Positions 51,221 to 62,392 are shown, counted from the first letter of the stretch. The stretch: 64,000 bases of DNA from Miltoncostaea marina (GCF_018141525.1 NZ_CP064655.1:434001-498000); one strand, 5' to 3'. A program made the numbers and translations. The notes: generated by a model not told the origin, from the sequence alone.

Positions 51221-51840
51221 CGGCCGACTTGATTGATGACGAGCGGGAGCGGCGTACCCGCTCAGTGCGGCGATACGTCGCCGGCACGGTCGCCTTGCTC
51301 GCCGTCGCGGCGTTTGTGGCGCTTCTCGTCCTCGGATTGACCGCCCGAGGCGTCGACCGCAGCATCGACAGCGCGATCGCCCGGGGAGAGCTCGAGGAGG
51401 CCCCCGGGTTCACGCTCCCGGTGCTGGCGAACGGCGAAGCCCTCGGAAAGCGCGAGGGCGACGACCTGTCCCTGTCGGAGCTGCGTGGCCGTCCGGTGAT
51501 CCTGAACTTCTGGGCATCGTGGTGCGACCCGTGCCGACGCGAGGCGGCGATTCTCGAGGACGCCTGGCGCGCCGGCCGGGCGAGGGGAGCCGTCGTTCTC
51601 GGGGTGGACGTGCAGGACCTCACGGGGAACGCTCGCGACTTCATTGAGAGGTTCAAGCAGACGTACCCCCACGTGCGCGACAAGGGCGAGGGCACGTACC
51701 GCCGCTATGGGCTCACCGGTCTTCCCGAGACGTACTTCCTCGACCGCGCCGGGCGGGTCCGCGCCCACTGGGTCGGTGAGATCGACGCCGACCAGATTGC
51801 CGACGGGCTCGACCTGATCCTCTCGCCGCCGAGCCGGTGA
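51217..51840 (+). CDS. Membrane-anchored thioredoxin-like protein (ResA/TlpA)
   Basis: 207 residues. N-terminal anchor (VAGTVALLAVAAFVALLVLG), then a thioredoxin fold with the redox motif C103-D-P-C106 in FWASWCDPCRREAA, and cis-proline in LTGLPETYFLDRAG. Extracytoplasmic disulfide reductase for apocytochrome c. GTG 51217 and the stop overlap the genes on both sides. The CcdA gene that follows supplies electrons to it. Confidence 0.92.
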   Translation: MTADLIDDERERRTRSVRRYVAGTVALLAVAAFVALLVLGLTARGVDRSIDSAIARGELEEAPGFTLPVLANGEALGKREGDDLSLSELRGRPVILNFWASWCDPCRREAAILEDAWRAGRARGAVVLGVDVQDLTGNARDFIERFKQTYPHVRDKGEGTYRRYGLTGLPETYFLDRAGRVRAHWVGEIDADQIADGLDLILSPPSR

Positions 51841-52556
51841 CCGAGCTCGGCGTCACCGCGTTCGCTGTGGCGATGGCCGGCGGCCTGCTGTCCTTCCTCT
51901 CGCCCTGCGTGCTCGCGTTGGTACCCGGCTACCTGGCCTTCGTGTCGGGCGTGTCGGCCGACCGCATCGGAGGCGAGCGGCGCGCCGTCGTGATCCCCAC
52001 GCTGGCGTTCATCCTCGGCTTCGCCGCCGTCTTCACCCTCCTCGGCGCCGGCGTGGGAGGGGTGGGCGCGGTGCTGAAGGAGGAGCGGCGCACGCTGGAA
52101 ATCGTCGGCGGCGTCCTGCTGCTCGCGCTCGGGCTACTCATCCTCCTGGGCCCACGACTCGGGCTCGCCCAGCGCGAGTGGCGGCCGCTCGCATGGGCGC
52201 GCGGCCGCGGCGGCCGGGCGGGCGGCGGGGCGCTCACCGGGGTCGTCTTCGCGATCGGCTGGACGCCGTGCATCGGGCCGATCCTCGGCGCCATCCTCAC
52301 CTTCGCCGGTACCGGGCAGAGCCCCGCAGGCGGCGCCGCCCTGCTGCTCGCGTACTCGGCGGGCCTCGGCGTCCCCTTCCTGGCGACGAGCCTGGCGTTC
52401 GACCGGTCACTGGGCGTCTTCCGCCGGGTGCGCCGGGCCGGCGCGGTGATGGCGACGGCCTCCGGGGCGGGCGTCGCGGCGATGGGCGTGCTCGTGGCGA
52501 GCGGGCAGCTGGCCGCGATCACCCGCGAGCTCGCGCGCTTCAATCAGTTCGGCTAG
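51837..52556 (+). CDS. ccdA: CcdA/DsbD-like membrane thiol transporter
   Basis: 239 residues with six hydrophobic segments. Paired cysteines: SFLSPCVLALVPGYLAFVSG in helix 1 and FAIGWTPCIGPILGAILTFA in helix 4, the CcdA signature. It carries reducing equivalents from cytoplasmic thioredoxin to the ResA-like protein for cytochrome c maturation. GTG 51837 overlaps the thioredoxin stop. A short TGCCC/GGGCA repeat lies 30 bases after the stop. Confidence 0.95.
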   Translation: MTELGVTAFAVAMAGGLLSFLSPCVLALVPGYLAFVSGVSADRIGGERRAVVIPTLAFILGFAAVFTLLGAGVGGVGAVLKEERRTLEIVGGVLLLALGLLILLGPRLGLAQREWRPLAWARGRGGRAGGGALTGVVFAIGWTPCIGPILGAILTFAGTGQSPAGGAALLLAYSAGLGVPFLATSLAFDRSLGVFRRVRRAGAVMATASGAGVAAMGVLVASGQLAAITRELARFNQFG

Positions 52557-52757
52557 GGCGAGGCCGCCGGCTGGCGACAAACGACTGAATTGCCCTCATT
52601 CGGGCACTCACATGGAGCGATCCCGAGCCCGACAGGTACGGTGGATGAGGGCCAGCAGGAACGCAACCAGGCGAGAGGCCGGAGTGTTCGAGGAGCGTCA
52701 ACAGTGACGATCGCGAACGCATCCCGCTGCCGATGCCAACGAGCCGAGGAGGACGCC

Positions 52758-54917
52758 GTGACAGGCGATGACGCCCACCACGCCGGTCATGCAGAGGACG
52801 GGGGTCACGAGGGCGCGCGCCATCAGGCGGGCGGGGTGGCCGTAGCGGATCGCAGCGGGCACGGCCGCTCGGAGGGTGCCGACGACTCCGGTCACGGCGG
52901 GCACGGAAAGCACGCAGGTCATGACGTGGCGATGTTCCGTCGCAGGTTCTGGTGGAGCCTGCTGCTCAGCATCCCGGTCGTCTTCACCAGCCACATGGTC
53001 ATGGACTGGTTCGGCTACGAGTGGGACTTCGCCGGCATCGACCTGATCGGCCCGGTGCTCGGCTCGGTGATCTTCTGGTGGGGCGGCTGGCCCTTCCTCG
53101 AGGGCGGCTGGCGCGAGGCCAAGGAGCGCCAGCCAGGGATGATGCTGCTGATCGCCATGGCGATCAGCGTCGCGTACATCGCCTCCATGGCCACCTCGCT
53201 GGACCTGTTCGACCTCGACTTCTGGTGGGAGCTGGCCCTGCTGGTCACGATCATGCTGCTGGGGCACTGGCAGGAGATGAAGGCGCTCGGCCAGGCCCAG
53301 GACGCGCTCGCCGCGCTCGCCGCCATGCTGCCCGACGAGGCCGAGCGGATCGGCCCGGACGGCGAGGTAGAGACCGTCGCCCTCGACCAGCTCCGCGTCG
53401 GCGACGTCGTCCTGGTGCGCAGCGGAGCCCGCGTGCCCGCCGACGGCGAAATCGTCGACGGCGCCGCGGAGCTCGACGAGTCGATGATCACCGGCGAGTC
53501 CAAGCCGGTCGCCAAGGCGGCCGGCGACCGGGTGGTCGCCGGGACGGTCTCGACCGATTCGGCGATCCGCGTGCGCGTCGAGGCGATCGGCGAGGAAACC
53601 ACGCTCGCCGGCATCCAGCGGCTGGTGGCGCAGGCCCAGGAGTCCAAGTCCCGCGCCCAGGTGCTGGCCGACCGCGCCGCCGCGCTGCTGTTCTACGTCG
53701 CCATGGCCGCCGCGGTGATCGCCGCCGTCGTGTGGCTGGCGGTCGGCGACGCCGACGACGCGGTCGTGCGGGTGGTCACCGTGCTCGTGATCTCGTGCCC
53801 CCACGCGCTCGGCCTGGCGATCCCGTTGACGACCTCGATCTCCTCGGCGCGCGCGGCGAGCAACGGCATCCTGGTGAAGGACCGCCTCGCGCTCGAGCAG
53901 AGCCGCACGGTGGACGCCATCCTGTTCGACAAGACCGGAACCCTGACGAAGGGCGAGCACCTCGTCGTCGGCGTCGCCGGCGCCGGCATCGATGAGGACG
54001 AGGTGCTGCGCCTGGCGGGCGGTGTCGAGTCCGACAGCGAGCACCCGCTCGCCCGCGCGATCGTCGACGCCGCTCGCGAGCGCGGCCCGGTAGCGGCGGC
54101 CGCGGAGTTCCGCTCGATCACCGGCCGCGGGGTCGAGGCCGACATCGACGGCGTCCCGTATGCCGTGGGTGGGCCCGCCCTGCTGCGCGAGCGCTCCCTG
54201 GACGAACCGGCGGAGCTCGACGCGTGGTCGCAGGGCTGGAAGGACCGGGGGGCGGCGGTGCTGTACCTCGTGCGCGGCCGCGACATCATCGGGGGGCTCG
54301 CGCTCGAGGACGAGGTCCGCCCCGAGGCGCGGGCCGCGGTCGCCGAACTCCAGGCGATGGGGCGCCGGGTCGTCATGATCACCGGGGACGCCCGCCAGGT
54401 GGCCGACGCGGTCGGCGCCGACCTGGGCCTGGACGAGGTGTTCGCGGAAGTGCTGCCGGAGGACAAGGCCGCCAAGGTCGCCGAACTCCAGGCCCGGGGG
54501 CTGAGCGTCGCGATGGTGGGCGACGGCGTCAACGACGCGCCGGCACTGGCGAGCGCCGATGTGGGCATCGCGATCGGCGCCGGTACCGACGTCGCGATCG
54601 AGTCCGCCGGCCTGATCCTCGGGAGCTCAGACCCGCGCGCGGTGGTGAGCGCCATCAGGCTCTCCGCGGCCGCGTACCGCAAGAGCCTCCAGAACCTGTG
54701 GTGGGCGGCCGGGTACAACATCGTGGCGATCCCGATCGCCGCCGGCGCCCTCGAGTGGGCCGGCGTCTCGATGCCCCCCGCCGTCGCGGCGATCCTGATG
54801 AGCGTCTCGACGATCGTCGTCGCCCTGAACGCCCAGCTCCTTCGCCGCGTCGATCTGCGACCCGCGCCGATCGAAGACGCCCCCCCGGCGCGGCCGGAGC
54901 CCGTGCCGGCGACGTGA
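52758..54917 (+). CDS. CopB-type heavy-metal P1B-ATPase
   Basis: 719 residues. A histidine-rich N-terminus (GDDAHHAGHAEDGGHEGARH, then HGGHGKHAGHD) replaces the usual cysteine-type MBD. Then come membrane helices, the actuator domain (VPADGEIVDGAAELDESMITGES), the membrane metal motif C347-P348-H349 in SCPHALGLAIPL, the phosphorylated D391 in FDKTGTL, and the HP and GDGVNDAPAL motifs. CPH is the P1B-3 (CopB) type, exporting copper or silver. The GTG at 52758 has GAGGAGGA and starts just before the histidine-rich part; the frame is open 56 codons upstream. Confidence 0.93.
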   Translation: MTGDDAHHAGHAEDGGHEGARHQAGGVAVADRSGHGRSEGADDSGHGGHGKHAGHDVAMFRRRFWWSLLLSIPVVFTSHMVMDWFGYEWDFAGIDLIGPVLGSVIFWWGGWPFLEGGWREAKERQPGMMLLIAMAISVAYIASMATSLDLFDLDFWWELALLVTIMLLGHWQEMKALGQAQDALAALAAMLPDEAERIGPDGEVETVALDQLRVGDVVLVRSGARVPADGEIVDGAAELDESMITGESKPVAKAAGDRVVAGTVSTDSAIRVRVEAIGEETTLAGIQRLVAQAQESKSRAQVLADRAAALLFYVAMAAAVIAAVVWLAVGDADDAVVRVVTVLVISCPHALGLAIPLTTSISSARAASNGILVKDRLALEQSRTVDAILFDKTGTLTKGEHLVVGVAGAGIDEDEVLRLAGGVESDSEHPLARAIVDAARERGPVAAAAEFRSITGRGVEADIDGVPYAVGGPALLRERSLDEPAELDAWSQGWKDRGAAVLYLVRGRDIIGGLALEDEVRPEARAAVAELQAMGRRVVMITGDARQVADAVGADLGLDEVFAEVLPEDKAAKVAELQARGLSVAMVGDGVNDAPALASADVGIAIGAGTDVAIESAGLILGSSDPRAVVSAIRLSAAAYRKSLQNLWWAAGYNIVAIPIAAGALEWAGVSMPPAVAAILMSVSTIVVALNAQLLRRVDLRPAPIEDAPPARPEPVPAT

Positions 54918-55012
54918 CCCGGGCAGGCATGCCCGCCCGCGCGGCACGCCCGCCCGTCGCCTCGGTCGTCCACGCCCGAGGCGAACGGGCGGCGGCTCCG
55001 GGGCGCTGCGGC

Positions 55013-58000
55013 TCAGAGCGGGAGCTCGAGCGTCTCGCCGGCGGGAAGTAGCCACCACCTGCCGGCGAGACCGGCCTCGAGCTCAAGGGCGGTGGCGCTG
55101 GGCGCGGCCGTGAGCCGGAGCCGGCTGCGGTCGAGCGACACGCGGACGCGGTGGCCTCGGTGGTGGATCTGGAACTGCACGTGGCGCAGGCCGTCCGGGA
55201 GCCGGGGGGCGAAGCCGATGCGGTTGCCGTGGAGCGTCATGCCTGCGAATGAGCGCGTCACGATGTCGATCGTTCCGGCCATCGCGCCGAGGTGGATGCC
55301 CTCAGCGGTGGTGCCCCCCTGGGTGTCGTCGAGGTCGGCCACGAGCGCATCGCGGAACAGATCCCACGCTCGCGATTGGTCGAACCGCGCCAACACGGAC
55401 GCGTGCACGACCCGGCTGAGTGTGGAGCCGTGTGCTGTGCGCGCCAGGTAGTAGTCAACGGTCCGCTGCAGCGCCTTGCGGGTGACTGCATAGCCGAGAC
55501 GATCGAGTTGAGCCATGAGCTGTTCGGGCCCCAGCAGGTAGATCAGCATCAGCACATCCGCCTGCTTCGCCAACTTGTAGCGGTTGGTCATGTCGCCCTC
55601 GGCTTCGAGGATGAGATCCAGGCGGCCGATGTTCCCGTACCTGGTCCGGTAGCTGGCCCAGTCGAACTCCTCGAGTCGTTCGTAGCCCTCGAACTGGCTG
55701 ATCACGCCGTCCTCGTGGATGGGCACCGCGAGCCGTCGGCTGAGGCCGTCCCATGTCGCCGTCTCGGCGGGCGCGATCGCGAGCCGGCCGACGAACTCCT
55801 CCGCCGCGTGACCGGAGAGCATCGCGAGCGTGTCGAGGGCGCGCTCGCAGACCCAGGCGGTGAGCACGTTGGTGTACGCGTTGTCTCGTAGGCCGCTCCC
55901 CGGCGTCGCCGGGTAGCCATCGTGGTACTCGTCGGGGCCCATCACGCCTTCGATATGGAAACGGCCGTCGCCACTGTCGTAGCGGGCGAGCGACGCGAAC
56001 AGGCGGGCCACCTCGATGATCAGCTCACCGCCCCGTTCGGCGAGCCAGGCGACGTCGTCGGTCGCCTGGAAGTGCTGCCACGCGTTGTACGCGACGGCGA
56101 GCCCGACGTGCCGCTGGCGTCGTGAATTGTCGGGCATCCACCGCTCCGAACGCAGGTTGAACAGCTGCTCCGGTGTCTCCTCCCGGCCGTCGCTGCCGCT
56201 CTGCCAGGGGAACATGGCTCCTGCCAGCGCCAGGCGGCGCGCCGCACGCCGGGCGGCCGGCAGCCGTCGCCACCGGTATTCGATCAGGGCGCGGGCGACC
56301 TCGGGGAGATGCGCGCCGACCACGGGCAGCACGAACAGCTCATCCCAGAAGACGTGACCCCGGTACCCCTCACCGTGGAGCCCGCGGGCGGGCACGCCGG
56401 CGTCGAGGCCGGCGGTGTGAGGCGAGAGCGTCGTCAGGAGGTGGTACAGGTGCAGGTTGAGCGTCAGTTGCACGTCGTGCTCGGCGTCGAGCGTGATGCC
56501 GAATCGCTCCCACAGCCGCTTCCACGCCCGCTCGTGCCCCGGTAGCAGCGCCGCCAGGCCACCGTCGATGTCGCCGAGCGCCGAGAGGGCTCCCGCGGCC
56601 GGTCCGGCGATCGCTGCGTCGCGCGAGGTCACGATGGCGACCGTCTTGTCGACCACCATCGGCTCGCCGTCGGCGAGGTTCACGCTGCACTCCTGAGCGA
56701 AGCGGAGGTCATCTTCCTCCGCGATCGTCCTGTCCGTCGCGCCGCTGATCGTTGTGCGCACGGCGGTGGCGATCCGCACGCGGCTCTGGGACGTCTCCGC
56801 CTCCACGATCAGCGTGTCCGGGCCCGCCGTCCGGCCGGAGACGCCGGTCAGATGTCGATCGGCGAGGGCGGCGTACTCGGCGACGTTCGAGTTCGCCACG
56901 CCGGCGTCCACCCCGGAGCGGACCGTGACGGTGCCGGTCCAGCCGTCGGCGGCCAACGTCGTCTCGAGCGCCGCCACGTGCGGGCGGTCCATTGACACCA
57001 GTCGCCGTTGAGTCAGCTGAAGGCGGCGCCCGGCCTCGTCGGTGAGGACCCCGGTCCGGGTCAGGAGGCCGCGGCGCATGTCCAGCTCGCGGCGCTCCGC
57101 GACGAGAGCGAGAGCGCCACTCGACCACCAGCCGCCATCACCGAGCCGCACATCGAGATACAGCCAGTCGGGCGCGTTGACGAGATGCTCGTCCTCGACC
57201 TGGCGGCCGGCCACCGTGCTCGTCAGCCGGTTGTAGACGCCGGCGAGGTAGGTGCCGGGGTAGTGGACGTCGTCGGCGAAGCGTTCCGGAGCCGCGCCGC
57301 GGGTCCCGAGGTAGCCGTTGCCGACCGTCGTCAGGGCCTCGCGGTGGCCCTCGTGGGCGGGATCGAGGCCGGCGTACGCGAGCACCCAGGGGTCGGTGCG
57401 CAGCAACCCCAAGTCGAGCAGGGCGACGTCGTTGACGACGACATCGGCTCCCGCCGCCTCGAGCGCGTCGCGCTGACCGTCGCGGTCGATGCCGACCACG
57501 AGCCCGAACCGGCCGGCATCCGCGGCCGTCACGCCGGAGGTCGAGTCCTCGATGACGGCCACGCGGGACGGCTCGACGCCCAGACGGCGTGCCGCCTCGA
57601 GGAACATGGCCGGGACCGGCTTGCCGGCCAGACCGAGGTCGGCCGCCGTGGTTCCGTCGATCACTACGTCGAACAGATCGCGGACCTCGGCCGCGGAGAG
57701 CAACCGGTCGGCGTCCCGGCTCGCGGTCACGAGCCCGGCCGGCACGCCGCCGGCGCGAAGCCGCCGGATGAGGTCGACCGTGCCCGAAAACACACGGACG
57801 CCGTGCTCGGCGAGCCGCTCGAGGAACAGCTCGTTCTCGCGGGCGGCCAGACCGTGCACCGTCCAGGCGCCGGGAGGATCGGCGGGCTCGCCCAGCGGCA
57901 TCCGGGCGCCACGCGCCGCTAGGAAGGCCGCGACACCGTCCTCGAGCGAGCGGCCGTCGATGTAACGCCGGTAGTCCTCGCGGGGATCGAAGGGTGTCCG

Positions 58001-58213
58001 CGACGCGGCCTGGGCGCGTGGGTCGTCCAGAACCGCGTTGAACACGGCGGCCCAAGCCGCCGCATGGGTCGCCGCGGTGCCAGTGACCACGCCGTCCATG
58101 TCGAAGATGACGGCGCCGTACGGCGGAACGGCGCCGGTCGGCCGGACCGTTTCGACGTGACGCGGCATATCGGGCGCCGGACGCCCGGGTGGCGAAGTTC
58201 CGTGGAGGGGCAC
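55013..58213 (-). CDS. HAD (beta-phosphoglucomutase-like)-GH65 fusion, disaccharide phosphorylase
   Basis: 1066 residues. The N-terminal HAD domain (about 20-245) has [31 protein letters not shown] and [20 protein letters not shown]. The GH65 domain (about 270-1060) has [36 protein letters not shown], and the catalytic glutamate in [20 protein letters not shown]65 phosphorylases split maltose- or trehalose-type disaccharides with phosphate to glucose 1-phosphate, and the HAD half would convert it to glucose 6-phosphate. GTG 58213 or ATG 58168 is the start. It follows the phosphoketolase gene by 14 bases. Confidence 0.92.
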   Translation of the reverse strand: MPLHGTSPPGRPAPDMPRHVETVRPTGAVPPYGAVIFDMDGVVTGTAATHAAAWAAVFNAVLDDPRAQAASRTPFDPREDYRRYIDGRSLEDGVAAFLAARGARMPLGEPADPPGAWTVHGLAARENELFLERLAEHGVRVFSGTVDLIRRLRAGGVPAGLVTASRDADRLLSAAEVRDLFDVVIDGTTAADLGLAGKPVPAMFLEAARRLGVEPSRVAVIEDSTSGVTAADAGRFGLVVGIDRDGQRDALEAAGADVVVNDVALLDLGLLRTDPWVLAYAGLDPAHEGHREALTTVGNGYLGTRGAAPERFADDVHYPGTYLAGVYNRLTSTVAGRQVEDEHLVNAPDWLYLDVRLGDGGWWSSGALALVAERRELDMRRGLLTRTGVLTDEAGRRLQLTQRRLVSMDRPHVAALETTLAADGWTGTVTVRSGVDAGVANSNVAEYAALADRHLTGVSGRTAGPDTLIVEAETSQSRVRIATAVRTTISGATDRTIAEEDDLRFAQECSVNLADGEPMVVDKTVAIVTSRDAAIAGPAAGALSALGDIDGGLAALLPGHERAWKRLWERFGITLDAEHDVQLTLNLHLYHLLTTLSPHTAGLDAGVPARGLHGEGYRGHVFWDELFVLPVVGAHLPEVARALIEYRWRRLPAARRAARRLALAGAMFPWQSGSDGREETPEQLFNLRSERWMPDNSRRQRHVGLAVAYNAWQHFQATDDVAWLAERGGELIIEVARLFASLARYDSGDGRFHIEGVMGPDEYHDGYPATPGSGLRDNAYTNVLTAWVCERALDTLAMLSGHAAEEFVGRLAIAPAETATWDGLSRRLAVPIHEDGVISQFEGYERLEEFDWASYRTRYGNIGRLDLILEAEGDMTNRYKLAKQADVLMLIYLLGPEQLMAQLDRLGYAVTRKALQRTVDYYLARTAHGSTLSRVVHASVLARFDQSRAWDLFRDALVADLDDTQGGTTAEGIHLGAMAGTIDIVTRSFAGMTLHGNRIGFAPRLPDGLRHVQFQIHHRGHRVRVSLDRSRLRLTAAPSATALELEAGLAGRWWLLPAGETLELPL

Positions 58214-58227
58214 GCGAAGAATCGTCC

Positions 58228-60668
58228 CTAGACCGGCTCCTCGAGGGGCTCATTCCGCCCGAGCAGCTGGGGACCTCGTGCCGGCGTCCACTGCCAGTCC
58301 CGGATTTCCGGGAGGTCCTCGCCGTGGACGCGGATGAACTGGCGGTGCTCGATGAGCCTGTTCTTGAGCGCTTCGCGGGCGTGCGCGGCCCGGCCGTGCA
58401 GGCGTGGGACCTCTCGAGCACGGCGATGGCGAGGTTGAACCGGTCGATGCGGTTGAGGACGCACATGTCGAAGGGCGTCGTGGTGGTGCCCTCCTCCACG
58501 TAGCCGCGGACGTGCAGGTTGGCGTGGTTGGTCCGCCGGTAGGTGAGGCGGTGGATCAGCCACGGGTAGCCGTGGTAGGCGAATAGGATGGGCCTGTCGG
58601 TGGTGAACAGGGCGTCGAACTCCCGGTCGGACAAGCCATGGGGATGCTCGCGGTCGTCTTGCAGGCGCATCAGGTCGACGACGTTCACGATCCGGATGCG
58701 CAGGTCGGGCAACCAGCCCCGGAGGAGCTCGGCGGCGGCGAGGGTCTCCATCGTCGGCACGTCGCCGGCGCACGCCATGACGATGTCGGGCTCGACGCCG
58801 GCGTCCGTGCTCGCCCACTCCCAGATTCCGATGCCCTTCGTGCAGTGAACTACGGCGTCGTCGATGTCGAGGTACTGCAGCTGGGGCTGCTTGCCCGCCA
58901 CCACGACGTTGACGTATTGGCGGCTGCGCAGGCAGTGATCGACCACCGACAGCAGCGTGTTGGCGTCCGGCGGCAGGTAGACACGGATGACCTCGGCCTT
59001 CTTGTTGACGACGTGGTCGATGAACCCGGGGTCCTGATGGGAGAAGCCGTTGTGATCCTGGCGCCACACGTGCGAGGTCAGCAGGTAGTTGAGCGACGGA
59101 ATCGGTCGGCGCCACTCGATGTCGTTGGTCACCTTCAGCCACTTGGCGTGCTGGTTGAACATCGAGTCGACGATGTGGATGAAGGCTTCGTAGCTCGAGA
59201 AGAGCCCATGCCGGCCGGTGAGCAGGTAGCCCTCGAGCCAGCCCTGACAAAGGTGCTCGGACAGGATCTCCATCACCCGCCCGTCGGGGCTGAGGTGGTC
59301 GTCCGACTCGACGGCTGCGGCGTTCCAGGTCCGATCCGTGACATCGAGGACGGCGCCGAGCCGGTTCGAGTTGTTCTCGTCCGGGGCGAACATCCGGAAG
59401 GCCGTCATGTTCTCCGCCATGACTTCTCGGAGAAACGTGCCGAGCACCCGCGTCGACTCCACCGCCCCGGCGCCAGGCGCCTCGACGGCGACCGCGTGGT
59501 CCTTGAAGTCGGGCAGGCGCAGGTCCCGCAGCACCCGGCCGCCGTTCGCGTGGGGATTGGCGCTCATGCGCCGCTCGCCGGCTGGGTGCAGGTCACGGAT
59601 GGCCGGCACGGGGGCGCCCGTCTCGTCGAAGAGCTCCTCGGGGCGGTAGCTGCGCAGCCACCCCTCCAGCACCTTGCGGTGGCCCTCGTCGGCGCGCGCG
59701 TCGGCGAACGGCACCTGGTGTGATCGCCAGGAGCCCTCGACCGGGTGGCCATCGACCTCGGCGGGCCCGGTCCAGCCCTTCGGTGACCGCAGCACCAGCA
59801 TCGGCCAGCGGGGCCGCCCGCTGACGCCGCCGGCTCGCGCGCGGCGCTGGATGTCGGCGATCTCGTCCAGGCAGCGGTCGAGCGCGGCGGCGAAATCGCG
59901 GTGCATCTGGTCCGGATCGTCGCCCTCCACGTAGCGGGGCGTGTGGCCGAACCCGCGAAGCAACCCGTCCAGCTCGTCGGCTTCTATGCGCGCGAGCACC
60001 GTCGGGCTGGCGATCTTGTAGCCGTTGAGGTGCAGGATCGGAAGAACGGCGCCGTCGCGACGGGGATCGACGAACTTCGTCGAGTGCCAGCTCGCGGCGA
60101 GCGGGCCGGTCTCGGCTTCGCCATCGCCCACCACCGCAGCGACGATCAGGTCGGGGTTGTCGAACGCCGCGCCGTAGGCGTGGGCCAAGGAGTAGCCGAG
60201 CTCGCCGCCCTCGTGGATCGATCCGGGCGTCTCCGGGGCGACGTGGCTGGGGATGCCGCCCGGAAAGGAGAACTGGGTGAACAGCCGGCGCATCCCGCCC
60301 TCGTCCTGTGGGACGTCGGCGTACACCTCGCTGTAGGTCCCCTCCAGCCACGCCGCCGCCACGGGGCCGGGTCCGCCGTGACCGGGCCCCATCACGTACA
60401 TCATGTCCAGGTCGCGCGCCATGATCGCGCGGTTGAGATGCGCGTAGATGAAGTTCAGTCCAGGCGTCGTGCCCCAGTGGCCGAGCAGTCGCGGCTTGAC
60501 GTGCTCGGGCATCAGCGGCGCACGCAGCAGCGGGTTGTCCATGAGGTAGATCTGCCCGACGGACAGGTAGTTCGCCGCCCGCCACCACGCGTCGATGGTG
60601 TCCAGCTCCTCACCGCTCAGGGACTGCGGCGTATCACGGGCTACTGTGGGGCGCTGGTCGTGATCCAT
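58228..60668 (-). pseudogene. xfp: Phosphoketolase (XFP) with a C-terminal frameshift
   Basis: Thiamine-diphosphate enzyme splitting xylulose-5-P or fructose-6-P to acetyl phosphate. Full-length family text up to residue about 750: [77 protein letters not shown]. After [15 protein letters not shown] the frame is wrong, while the correct ending ([37 protein letters not shown]) lies one frame away. One missing G near 58,405-58,415 explains it. As sequenced the frame runs on into the GH65 gene to 57138. ATG 60668 with AAAGG upstream. Confidence 0.88.
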
Positions 60669-61560
60669 GGCCAACCTTTCGCTCGCGGAGTGGGCGCGAT
60701 CAGGAGTTGCGCCCAGGAGGGGCGATGCCGACGAAGCATGACGGCGGACCGGGTGGTCCGCACGGTGACCGCGTGATGCCGCTCAGTGCGTTCGGCGATG
60801 CGACCGCTGTCTTGGCGTGTCCACGCATCGAGATCCCCTAGCCTCGGCGATGCTGCCGCGCGTGGCTACCTCGGCGCACGATCGCGCGGTGGCCGCCGGC
60901 CGGCTCGGCGGGCCGGCGCGAACGCCGCCAAGCGGCATCGCTGCGATCCGACCCCGTCGTCCGCGACGGCAACCGTGCGTGAGCGTTCACCGTGCTCACC
61001 ATGTCGGACGGCCGGACTGGATCAAGGGCGAGTCGCGTCGTGCTTCACGACTTCGAAACGAGGACTGTGGACCCGCCTGATTGAGCGGCCGGCACTCGGC
61101 ATCGACGCCGCAGCAGCCGCCGCCTTCAACGCCTCGCCGTCGAGGCCGTAGCGAGCGGCCGCCAGCTCGAGGAGTCCGTCGAGGTCATCGCCAAGATGGA
61201 GGACCTCGATGCTGACGCCACGTCCGCCGTGACGGACGAGGCAAGACTGAGGCGCAGCCTAGCGATCGACCGCGAGGAACCGGCCGGGGCGCCTGCCTCC
61301 GTCTCGTACGCAGGTTGCTCGAGGCGGAAGGCATACCCGGTCATGCGGAAGAATCCCGTCACTTGCGCCGGCCAAGCCCGGTATGGTGGCCAGTTGGCCG
61401 ACGGCCTCGTCGTGGCCGTGGCGGACGCGTAAACCTGAACGTGGGATTCGGCCCACTCGGCCGCAACCCCCCGCCGTGGTGTGGTCGTTCTGCAGCACCA
61501 GCCGCACGGCCTCGCGAACTACCCGGTTGAGCTCGGCCGCGAGGCGCGCCCCATCTCGGA
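60669..61560. other. Gene-poor region between phosphoketolase and IS3 remnant
   Basis: About 890 bases without a convincing gene. Short coding-like text is visible at 61121-61290 on the plus strand (LQRLAVEAVASGRQLEESVE, then AKMEDLDADATSAVTDEARL). It has no good start upstream and could be a decayed gene. The rest shows no clear codon bias. The upstream region of the phosphoketolase gene has no recognised promoter. Confidence 0.4.
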
Positions 61561-61770
61561 CTCCTTCCTGAGCTCGGCATCTCGCCGAAGGCGCTCGGCA
61601 GCCGGGTGCGGGCCGAGCGGGCGGGGATTCGCCCGCGAGGCGGCGCCGGGAGCGCTCGTCGAGCCGAGCGAGGAGCTGCGCGGCTGCGCAAGGAGAACCA
61701 CGAGCTGAAGCTCGAGCGCGAGATCCTGCGAGAGGCCGCCGCCTATTTCGCGCGGAAGACGACCCGGTGA
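61561..61770 (+). pseudogene. IS3 OrfA C-terminal fragment
   Basis: 69 residues: helix-turn-helix end (LLPELGISPKALGSRVRAERAG) and the leucine-zipper part LRKENHELKLEREILREAAAYF, ending ARKTTR and a stop at 61768. The upstream half of OrfA is not recognisable in this frame. OrfA recognises the IS ends. Confidence 0.75.
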
Positions 61771-61995
61771 GCCGCTTCCGGTTCGTCGCGGACCACCGCG
61801 CCGCCCACTGCGTCAAGCGACTGTGCCGGACCGCCGGCTGCTCGCGCGCGGGCTGCTACGACCGGGCCCGCCGGCCGCACTCGGCCCATGCCCGTCGCCA
61901 TCATGAGCTGTCGGCGCTGATCGACCAGGTACACGAGCGCTCCCGCCGCACCTACGGCGCGCCGCGGATCCACGCCGAGCTGCGGCGGCTCGGCG
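61561..61995 (+). mobile_element. IS3-family insertion sequence remnant
   Basis: Two adjacent fragments, an OrfA end and an OrfB start, keep the IS3 layout with a GTGA overlap at 61767. The DDE catalytic part, the OrfA start and terminal repeats are missing, so it is not active. Confidence 0.8.
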
Positions 61996-62054
61996 CCCCA
62001 CCTCGGTACTGCTGGGCCAGCGCAGGGACTACTGCTCCAGACGCACGCCGCTGA
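61767..62054 (+). pseudogene. IS3 OrfB N-terminal fragment
   Basis: GTG 61767 overlaps the OrfA stop. RFRFVADHRAAHCVKRLCRT, SRAGCYDRARRPHSAHARRH and HERSRRTYGAPRIHAELRRLG match the HTH_21 start of IS3 transposases. Similarity ends near 61990; the integrase DDE domain is absent. Confidence 0.8.
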
Positions 62055-62392
62055 AGGGCCTGCCGTCGGACTTCACGTCCATGCGCCGACAGGTGGCGGC
62101 GTCGCGCTTGACCGAGTGCCCGCTTGACGTCCGGTCTGCGACCGGCCGCGGACGACGCTGATGCGGCAGCCGTACCCGGCTGGGCATTCCTAGACATCTC
62201 CATCACCTCGTTCCTGCAATGGAAGTCCCTGCTACCACGAGGGTTCCGTAACCTCACTGCAGTGCGGAGGTCGGACGGAGCGCGTTCGCGCGAGCGGGAA
62301 CCGAGCCAGCAAGGCCCCGAGGCCGACCGGCCCGGTTGGTAGCCTGAGGCCCCACCTGCTGGGAGGACCCCTGGCGACTACCGGACCTGCCT
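61996..62392. other. Gap between IS3 remnant and methyltransferase gene
   Basis: About 400 bases. No gene, tRNA or repeat recognised. GGGAGG at 62361-62366 precedes the next gene, but is 26 bases from its GTG. Confidence 0.4.

Noticed and set aside
54917-55012. Short GGGCA/TGCCC hairpin between the CopB and GH65 genes
   Set aside because: Only a five-base stem, too weak to call a terminator in this GC-rich sequence.
57138-58227. C-terminal extension of phosphoketolase into the GH65 gene
   Set aside because: It is read-through after the frameshift; the real ending lies in the neighbouring frame to 58228.
61475-61560. Minus-strand text resembling a transposase OrfA start (RVVREAVRLVLQND)
   Set aside because: Orientation is opposite to the OrfA/OrfB fragments; too short to distinguish from chance or an inverted piece.
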